Part shown: positions 31,700-37,301 of the stretch, piece by piece
Layout of the letters: each line of letters starts with the position of its first letter
Position numbering within the stretch: position 1 is the first letter of the stretch
Origin: Rhizobium pisi
GTDB taxonomy: Bacteria; Pseudomonadota; Alphaproteobacteria; Rhizobiales; Rhizobiaceae
Length of the DNA stretch: 37,301 bases
Assembly (NCBI RefSeq): GCF_003938655.1
Contig: NZ_RJJT01000039.1
Span: 1-37,301 of the forward strand
Reading direction: 5' to 3'
Program-made: the position numbers and the translations under genes
The notes under the pieces: model-generated
Databases searched by the model: none
Told to the model about the DNA's origin: nothing
The model's input: only the letters and a program-made list of their open reading frames with translations

Positions 31700-31724
31700 A
31701 GAACGCCCGGCATTCGAGCGTTCT
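31700..31724 (-). terminator. Terminator-like hairpin between rpsQ and rplN
   Basis: On the minus strand AGAACGC-UCG, loop AAUGC, CGG-GCGUUCU: ten pairs including one U-G, followed by TTTGCTTTG, with the last stem base also T. It lies 55 nt after the rpsQ stop, at the same border that separates the S10 and spc operons in E. coli. Confidence 0.7.
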
Positions 31725-31779
31725 GACGCTGCTTCATACAGATATTTCGCGCGGACGCAAGGCCTCGCGCAAAATTCTG

Positions 31780-32019
31780 TTACTTGCCCTGGGCGGCAAT
31801 CACCGTCCAGCGCTTGTCCTTGGAGATCGGCGCGCATTCCTCGATGGATACGGTATCGCCGATCTTATACTGGTTGTTCTCGTCGTGGGCCTTGTACTTC
31901 TTGGAACGACGAACGGTCTTCTGGAGCAGCGGGTGAGCGAAACGACGCTCAACGCGAACCACTACCGTCTTCTCGTTCTTGTCGCCAACGACGACGCCCT
32001 GCAGGATGCGCTTTGGCAT
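31780..32019 (-). CDS. rpsQ: 30S ribosomal protein S17
   Basis: 16S rRNA-binding OB-fold protein S17, 79 aa: MPKRILQGVVVGDKNEKTVV, VERRFAHPLLQKTVRRSKKY and GDTVSIEECAPISKDKRW. Last gene of the S10-type group before the long gap. Confidence 0.98.
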   Translation of the reverse strand: MPKRILQGVVVGDKNEKTVVVRVERRFAHPLLQKTVRRSKKYKAHDENNQYKIGDTVSIEECAPISKDKRWTVIAAQGK

Positions 32020-32031
32020 ATTTTTCTTCCT

Positions 32032-32232
32032 TTAGGCCTTAACTTCTGCCGCCTTCTGGCGGGCAATGGTTTTCACGCGGGCGATGTCCTTGCGGACTTC
32101 GTTGATGCGCGAGGACTTTTCGAGCTGGCCGGTCGCCTTCTGGAAGCGCAGGTTGAACTGCTCCTTCTTCAGCTTGGCAAGCTCGTCCTTGAGTTGGTCG
32201 GCGGTCAACGCGCGAACATCTGAGGCTTTCAT
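32032..32232 (-). CDS. rpmC: 50S ribosomal protein L29
   Basis: Exit-tunnel rim protein L29, 66 aa: ALTADQLKDELAKLKKEQFN and LRFQKATGQLEKSSRINEVR. Contact point for trigger factor and SRP together with L23. Gaps of 12 nt on both sides. Confidence 0.97.
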   Translation of the reverse strand: MKASDVRALTADQLKDELAKLKKEQFNLRFQKATGQLEKSSRINEVRKDIARVKTIARQKAAEVKA

Positions 32233-32244
32233 GAGCTCAATCCC

Positions 32245-32658
32245 TTACTCTGCAATGCGCTGAACGAAGCGCGTCTTGACCGAGAGCTTGGCAGAGCCGA
32301 GACGAAGCGCCTCACGGGCGATTTCTTCGCTAACACCGTCGATCTCGAACATCATACGACCGGGCTTGACCTTGCATGCCCAGTATTCGACGGAGCCCTT
32401 ACCCTTACCCATGCGGACTTCGGTCGGCTTTGCGGTTACCGGAACGTCCGGGAACACGCGGATCCATACACGGCCGGCGCGCTTCATGTAACGCGTAATC
32501 GCGCGGCGGGCCGCTTCGATCTCGCGTGCGTTGACGCGGTTGGGTTCCTGAGCCTTCAGGCCAAATTCGCCGAATGCCAGGTCGGAACCGCCCTTGGCGA
32601 CGCCCTTGATGCGGCCCTTGAATTGCTTGCGGTACTTAGTACGCTTTGGCTGCAACAT
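32245..32658 (-). CDS. rplP: 50S ribosomal protein L16
   Basis: Large-subunit protein L16 near the A site, 137 aa: MLQPKRTKYRKQFKGRIKGV, ARRAITRYMKRAGRVWIRVF and MGKGKGSVEYWACKVKPGRM. Standard length. Confidence 0.98.
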   Translation of the reverse strand: MLQPKRTKYRKQFKGRIKGVAKGGSDLAFGEFGLKAQEPNRVNAREIEAARRAITRYMKRAGRVWIRVFPDVPVTAKPTEVRMGKGKGSVEYWACKVKPGRMMFEIDGVSEEIAREALRLGSAKLSVKTRFVQRIAE

Positions 32659-32696
32659 TTTCTTACTTCTCCGAGCTTATCTTTCGCCAGCGCTAA

Positions 32697-33430
<734 letters not shown>

Positions 33431-33431
<1 letters not shown>

Positions 33432-33820
33432 TATGCGGCCTCCTCTGCTGCCTGCACTTCACGAACGACGATCGTCAGGTGCGCGAAGGGCTTTTCGATA
33501 CGCGACGCGCGACCGCGGCCACGAGCGTGGAAGCGCTTCATGACGATCGACTTGCCGACGTAGGCCTCGGCGACAACAAGCGCGTCGACGTCGAGATCGT
33601 GGTTGTTCTCAGCGTTGGCGATCGCAGATTCAAGCGTCTTCTTGACGGCGCCTGCGATACGCTTGCGGGAGAATTCCAGCTCAGCGAGTGCACGCTCGAC
33701 CTTCTTGCCGCGGATAGCCGCAGCAACCAGGTTGAGCTTCTGGGGGCTGACACGGAGCGTGCGGGCGACTGCTTGCGCCTCGTTGTCCTTCAGCCGGCGT
33801 TCGGCTTTTGCCTTGCCCAT
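33431..33820 (-). CDS. rplV: 50S ribosomal protein L22
   Basis: Exit-tunnel protein L22, 129 aa: LRVSPQKLNLVAAAIRGKKV, NAENNHDLDVDALVVAEAYV, and the tunnel hairpin MKRFHARGRGRASRIEKPFA. One-base overlap with rpsC. Confidence 0.98.
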
Positions 33821-33822
33821 TG

Positions 33823-34101
33823 TTACTTCCTCTTCGCCTTCTTGTCCGCGCCGTGACCGTAGTAGGTGCGGGTCGGAGAGAATTCACCGAATTTGTGGCC
33901 GACCATGTCTTCATTGACGCTGACCGGGATATGTTTGCTGCCGTTGTAGACGCCGAAGGTAAGACCGACGAACTGCGGCAGGATCGTGGAGCGACGGCTC
34001 CAGATCTTGATCACTTCTGCACGTCCGCCTTCACGAACCTTCTCAGCCTTCTTGAGAAGATAGCCGTCAACGAACGGACCTTTCCATACTGAACGAGCCA
34101 T
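33823..34101 (-). CDS. rpsS: 30S ribosomal protein S19
   Basis: Small-subunit head protein S19, 92 aa: MARSVWKGPFVDGYLLKKAE, IKIWSRRSTILPQFVGLTFG and MVGHKFGEFSPTRTYYGHGA. Two bases separate it from rplV. Confidence 0.98.
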   Translation of the reverse strand: MARSVWKGPFVDGYLLKKAEKVREGGRAEVIKIWSRRSTILPQFVGLTFGVYNGSKHIPVSVNEDMVGHKFGEFSPTRTYYGHGADKKAKRK

Positions 34102-34116
34102 TGGAGACTTCCTCTC

Positions 34117-34953
34117 TTACTTCTTACGCTGATGACGCGAGCGCATGATCATCTTGTCGGTCGACTTGTTCGACCGGGTGCGCTTGCCCTTGGTCGGCTT
34201 GCCCCACGGCGTCACCGGATGGCGACCACCAGAGGTGCGGCCTTCACCACCGCCGTGCGGATGGTCGACCGGGTTCATGACGACGCCGCGGTTATGCGGA
34301 CGCTTGCCGCGCCAAACGGTACGACCGGCCTTGCCGTCGTTGATGTTGGCGTGATCCGGGTTGGAAACGGCGCCGATCGAAGCAAGGCAGGTGCCATGTA
34401 CGAGACGCTGTTCACCGGAGTTCAGGCGAAGGATCGCCATGCCCTGGTCACGGCCAACGAGCTGTGCGTAGGAACCGGCAGAGCGAGCGATCTGACCACC
34501 CTTGCCCGGCTTCATTTCCACATTGTGGATGATGGAGCCGACCGGGATGTACTGTAGCGGCATGGTGTTGCCGGGCTTGACGTCGACAGCCCTTTCGGAA
34601 GCGATGACCTTGTCGCCGGCAGCGAGACGCTGCGGAGCGATAATGTAAGCCTTCTCGCCGTCAGCATAGGTCACCAGCGCGATGAAAGCCGTGCGGTTCG
34701 GATCGTATTCGATACGCTCAACAGTGCCTTCGACATCGAACTTGCGACGCTTGAAGTCGACCAGACGGTAGGTGCGCTTGTGACCACCGCCGATGAAACG
34801 GGCGGTGATGCGGCCGAGGTTGTTACGGCCGCCGCTCTTGGTCAGACCTTCCGTCAGCGCCTTGACCGGCTTGCCCTTGTAGAGCGAGGAGCGATCAACG
34901 ATGACCAGCTGACGCTGGCTCGGGGTCGTCGGATTGAATGTTTTCAATGCCAT
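34117..34953 (-). CDS. rplB: 50S ribosomal protein L2
   Basis: Core 23S rRNA-binding protein L2, 278 aa: RFIGGGHKRTYRLVDFKRRK, KPGKGGQIARSAGSYAQLVG and the conserved histidine segment VVMNPVDHPHGGGEGRTSGG needed for peptidyl transfer. Confidence 0.99.
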   Translation of the reverse strand: MALKTFNPTTPSQRQLVIVDRSSLYKGKPVKALTEGLTKSGGRNNLGRITARFIGGGHKRTYRLVDFKRRKFDVEGTVERIEYDPNRTAFIALVTYADGEKAYIIAPQRLAAGDKVIASERAVDVKPGNTMPLQYIPVGSIIHNVEMKPGKGGQIARSAGSYAQLVGRDQGMAILRLNSGEQRLVHGTCLASIGAVSNPDHANINDGKAGRTVWRGKRPHNRGVVMNPVDHPHGGGEGRTSGGRHPVTPWGKPTKGKRTRSNKSTDKMIMRSRHQRKK

Positions 34954-34964
34954 TTTCTTATTCC

Positions 34965-35258
34965 TCAGAGACCGGTGGAGACGTCGATCGTCTGGCCTTC
35001 AGCCAACGTCACGACTGCCTTCTTCACGTCCTTCTGCTTGCCGACGAAACCGCGGAACCGCTTGGTCTTGCCCTTGCGCAGAAGAGTGTTGACGGCCGTG
35101 ACCTTGACGCCGAAGAGCGCCTCGACAGCAGCCTTGATTTCCGGCTTCGTCGCCTGCTTGGCGACATTGAAAACAACCTGGTTGTTTTCGGATACCAGCG
35201 TGGACTTTTCGGTGATCGCCGGAGAGACGATCACATCGTAGTGGCGAAGATCGGTCAC
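34965..35258 (-). CDS. rplW: 50S ribosomal protein L23
   Basis: Exit-tunnel docking protein L23, 97 aa: YDVIVSPAITEKSTLVSENN, VFNVAKQATKPEIKAAVEAL and VTAVNTLLRKGKTKRFRGFV. Start overlaps the rplD stop by 4 nt. Confidence 0.98.
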   Translation of the reverse strand: MTDLRHYDVIVSPAITEKSTLVSENNQVVFNVAKQATKPEIKAAVEALFGVKVTAVNTLLRKGKTKRFRGFVGKQKDVKKAVVTLAEGQTIDVSTGL

Positions 35259-35875
35259 TTGAATCGCTCCTCTAGCGCTTCAACCGCAGCCTTGGAAAGC
35301 ACGAGCTTGCCGCGGCGCACGATGTCGTAAACATTGATGCCCTGGATCGGCAGAACATCGATGTTCGGGATGTTCTGAGCTGCGAGCTTGAAGTTGCCGT
35401 CAAGCTCCGCGCCGCCGATGAAGAGGGCGTTGGTCAGGCCGAGCGTCTCGAAAACGGACGCGAGAGCCTTTGTCTTGGCTTCGGCAGCAACAAGGTTGTC
35501 GATGACGATGACGTCATCGGCCTTGATCTTGGCCGAAAGGGCGTGGCGAAGGCCGAGTGCACGAACCTTCTTCGGAAGGTCGTGCTCATGGCTGCGGACA
35601 ACCGGGCCATGGGCCTTGCCGCCGCCGCGGAACTGCGGAGCGCGAGCCGAATGGTGACGAGCGCGGCCCGTACCCTTCTGCTTGTACATCTTGGCGCCGG
35701 TGCGCGAAACTTCAGCGCGGCCCTTTGCCTTGTGCGTGCCCTGCTGCTTCTTGGCAAGCTGCCAGCGGATGACGCGGGCGAGAATGTCTTCGCGGGGCTC
35801 GAGGCCGAAAATCGCGTCCGAAAGGGAAACCTTCCCGGCGTCTTTTCCCTCGAGGGTCTTGACGTTCAATTCCAT
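35255..35875 (-). CDS. rplD: 50S ribosomal protein L4
   Basis: Exit-tunnel protein L4, 206 aa: MELNVKTLEGKDAGKVSLSD, tunnel loop KQKGTGRARHHSARAPQFRG, and the C-terminal LPIQGINVYDIVRRGKLVLS. Start at 35875; the frame to 35956 overlaps rplC and is rejected. In E. coli L4 represses its own operon through the S10 leader; a structured leader exists here too at 36903-37086. Confidence 0.97.
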   Translation of the reverse strand: MELNVKTLEGKDAGKVSLSDAIFGLEPREDILARVIRWQLAKKQQGTHKAKGRAEVSRTGAKMYKQKGTGRARHHSARAPQFRGGGKAHGPVVRSHEHDLPKKVRALGLRHALSAKIKADDVIVIDNLVAAEAKTKALASVFETLGLTNALFIGGAELDGNFKLAAQNIPNIDVLPIQGINVYDIVRRGKLVLSKAAVEALEERFK

Positions 35876-35888
35876 TGATCTGGCTCCC

Positions 35889-36530
35889 TTACTTCGCGGC
35901 CGACTTGACGGCGTCGCGCACGATGATCCAGGCACCCTTGGAACCAGGAACAGCACCCTTGATCAGGATCAGACCACGATCTTCGTCGGTCGAAACCACT
36001 TCAAGGTTCTGCGTCGTGACGCGCGTCTGGCCCATGTGACCAGCCATCTTCTTGTTCTTGAAAACCTTGCCCGGATCCTGGCGCGAGCCGGTCGAACCGT
36101 GCGAGCGGTGCGAAACCGACACACCGTGCGTGGCGCGCAGACCGCCGAACCCGTGGCGCTTCATGGCGCCGGCAAAACCCTTACCAATCGTCGTGCCCGT
36201 CACGTCGACGAGCTGACCGGCTGCAAAGTGACCCGCCTTGATCTCCGTGCCGATCTCGAGCAGATTGTCTTCCGACACGCGGAATTCTGCGAGCTTGGCC
36301 TTCGGCTCGACGTTGGCAACGGCAAAGTTGCCGCGCATCGCCTTGGACGTGTTCTTCACCTTCGCCTGGCCGGCACCGAGTTGAACTGCGGTATAGCCAT
36401 TCTTTTCGACAGTGCGCGTGGCAACGACCTGGACGGCCTCCATACGCAGTACCGTTACCGGGACATGCTCGCCGGCGTCGTTGTAGACGCGGGTCATTCC
36501 CACCTTCTGTGCAATCACACCTGAACGCAT
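35889..36530 (-). CDS. rplC: 50S ribosomal protein L3
   Basis: Large-subunit protein L3 near the peptidyl transferase centre, 213 aa: MRSGVIAQKVGMTRVYNDAG, KGFAGAMKRHGFGGLRATHG, SHRSHGSTGSRQDPGKVF with the glutamine methylated in other bacteria, and MAGHMGQTRVTTQNLEVV. Confidence 0.98.
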   Translation of the reverse strand: MRSGVIAQKVGMTRVYNDAGEHVPVTVLRMEAVQVVATRTVEKNGYTAVQLGAGQAKVKNTSKAMRGNFAVANVEPKAKLAEFRVSEDNLLEIGTEIKAGHFAAGQLVDVTGTTIGKGFAGAMKRHGFGGLRATHGVSVSHRSHGSTGSRQDPGKVFKNKKMAGHMGQTRVTTQNLEVVSTDEDRGLILIKGAVPGSKGAWIIVRDAVKSAAK

Positions 36531-36563
36531 CGGTTCAATCCTTCCAACTCAGCTCGAGCAAGC

Positions 36564-36872
36564 TCAGAGCTTGATCTCAACATCGACACCGGCGGCGAGA
36601 TCGAGCTTCATCAGCGCGTCTACCGTCTGCGGGGTCGGGTCTACGATGTCGAGCAGGCGCTTATGCGTGCGCATCTCGAACTGTTCGCGGCTCTTCTTGT
36701 CGATGTGCGGGGACCGGTTGACCGTAAACTTCTCGATGCGGGTCGGAAGCGGAACGGGGCCCCGGACGCTTGCACCGGTGCGCTTCGCCGTCGACACGAT
36801 CTCGCGCGTAGAAGCATCGAGAATCCGGTGATCGAACGCCTTCAGGCGAATGCGGATATTTTGGCCGTTCAT
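36564..36872 (-). CDS. rpsJ: 30S ribosomal protein S10
   Basis: Small-subunit protein S10, also a partner of NusB and NusG in transcription antitermination; 102 aa. MNGQNIRIRLKAFDHRILDA, GPVPLPTRIEKFTVNRSPHI and THKRLLDIVDPTPQTVDALM. The start has AAGGA upstream. First gene after the 302-nt structured gap following tuf. Confidence 0.98.
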   Translation of the reverse strand: MNGQNIRIRLKAFDHRILDASTREIVSTAKRTGASVRGPVPLPTRIEKFTVNRSPHIDKKSREQFEMRTHKRLLDIVDPTPQTVDALMKLDLAAGVDVEIKL

Positions 36873-37108
36873 TCGACGTTATCCTTGTGTTTGTTTTCCA
36901 CATGTCTCTAGGCAAGACACGGGTTGTTCTTTCTTCCTAAGGCGGACCACCGGTTTCAAACATCGAGAGGGCGCCGAAACGGCATCCCTATCCAGTCTTC
37001 AGGGCCTTTTAGCCCACCTTATTGTTTGTTTAGTCTCCGCTTTGTCATCCAAAGCAGTACGCAAATCGCGCTCGCGCGCCATTTGCTACATTTCTGTGTA
37101 ATAAGCAA

Positions 37109-37122
37109 GCGGCTTGCGCCGC
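37109..37122 (-). repeat. Second hairpin after tuf
   Basis: On the minus strand GCGGC-GCAA-GCCGC, a 5-bp GC stem closed by a GNRA tetraloop and followed by TTGCTTATT. It may assist termination after tuf. Confidence 0.4.
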
Positions 37123-37146
37123 CTGCATCATAATAATGTCATCGAA

Positions 37147-37171
37147 TCGGCCGCCCCGCCGGAGCGGCCGA
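37147..37171 (-). terminator. Probable tuf terminator
   Basis: TCGGCCGC / GCGGCCGA, perfect 8-bp arms with a 9-nt loop, beginning three bases after the tuf stop codon. The T-tract after it on the minus strand is poor (TTCGATGACATT), so termination may be incomplete or need the next hairpin. Confidence 0.5.
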
Positions 37172-37174
37172 AGA

Positions 37175-37301
37175 TTACTCGACGATGCTCGCGACGATAC
37201 CGGCGCCGACGGTGCGGCCGCCTTCGCGGATAGCGAAGCGCAGCTTTTCTTCCATCGCGATCGGAACGATCAGCTCGACGGCAACCGTGACGTTGTCGCC
37301 C
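37175..37301 (-). CDS. tuf: Elongation factor Tu, C-terminal end
   Basis: Only the last 41 codons and the TAA stop are in the window: GDNVTVAVELIVPIAMEEKL then RFAIREGGRTVGAGIVASIV-E, the invariant end of domain 3 of EF-Tu. Delivers aminoacyl-tRNA to the ribosome. Its place directly before rpsJ is the usual one (str-S10 junction). Confidence 0.97.
   Translation of the reverse strand, partial: GDNVTVAVELIVPIAMEEKLRFAIREGGRTVGAGIVASIVE

Larger units (their letters stand above)
36873..37174 (-). promoter_or_regulatory. tuf-rpsJ gap: structured S10 leader
   Basis: No gene is supported in these 302 nt. Stem-loops in order towards rpsJ: 37147-37171 and 37109-37122 (after tuf), 37061-37086 (GCAAAT/ATTTGC with an inner CGCG/CGCG), 37039-37055 (GCTTTG/CAAAGC), 37002-37015 (GGGC/GCCC), and 36903-36919 (TGTCT/AGACA). 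An S10 operon promoter must lie here or further up, but no clear -35/-10 pair was found. Confidence 0.5.

Overview
The window looks like chromosomal DNA of an alphaproteobacterium of the order Hyphomicrobiales (Rhizobiales), most likely a Rhizobium relative. This is inferred from the GC-rich codon use, the tuf-S10-spc-alpha cluster with adk directly after secY and no rpsD before rpoA, the typical rhizobial accessory genes, and a perfect FixK/FNR-type box. No database search was possible, so the species is not asserted.

Layout. (1) 1-5403, minus strand: a LacI-family repressor gene heads a tightly overlapping operon: CoA-transferase, enoyl-CoA hydratase, aldehyde dehydrogenase, then the start of a sugar-type ABC transporter substrate-binding protein that runs off the left edge. 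The promoter is readable: a TTGACA -35 box, an AT-rich -10 and a perfect 14-bp palindromic operator filling the spacer, with a second near-identical operator 107 bp upstream. (2) 5404-14154: single genes of mixed function: a carboxymuconolactone-decarboxylase-like protein, an exported HSL-type hydrolase whose nucleophile serine is replaced by glycine, a nucleoside 2-deoxyribosyltransferase-like protein, a LysR regulator divergent from an SDR reductase, a panE-like ketopantoate reductase, an exported alpha/beta hydrolase, a small membrane protein, a DUF1883 protein and a VIT/CCC1-like membrane protein preceded by an anaerobox. Two gene relics lie here: a sensor-kinase C-terminus and a LysR C-terminus. 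(3) 14155-22113: rarA and a DegQ-type protease (overlapping), a DUF1232/LprI-like pair, ilvD, the msrP-msrQ methionine sulfoxide repair pair, and a DUF2809 gene broken by a one-base frameshift. (4) 22122-37301, minus strand: the ribosomal protein/secY/adk/rpoA cluster in the order tuf (partial), rpsJ, rplC, rplD, rplW, rplB, rpsS, rplV, rpsC, rplP, rpmC, rpsQ, rplN, rplX, rplE, rpsN, rpsH, rplF, rplR, rpsE, rpmD, rplO, secY, adk, rpsM, rpsK, rpoA, rplQ.

The most interesting signal is in the non-coding parts of the ribosomal cluster. Most gaps are under 45 nt, but the gaps rpsQ-rplN, rplR-rpsE, rplO-secY, rpsM-rpsK and rpsK-rpoA each carry a strong GC-rich hairpin followed by UUUU on the coding strand, i.e. 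intrinsic-terminator architecture inside what should be continuous essential operons. Several of these gaps also carry a further structured leader just before the next start codon, and the rpoA-rplQ gap holds three mutually exclusive pairing arms. This suggests a cluster punctuated by attenuators rather than one long unregulated transcript. I found no CRISPR array, tRNA, rRNA, insertion sequence or phage gene.
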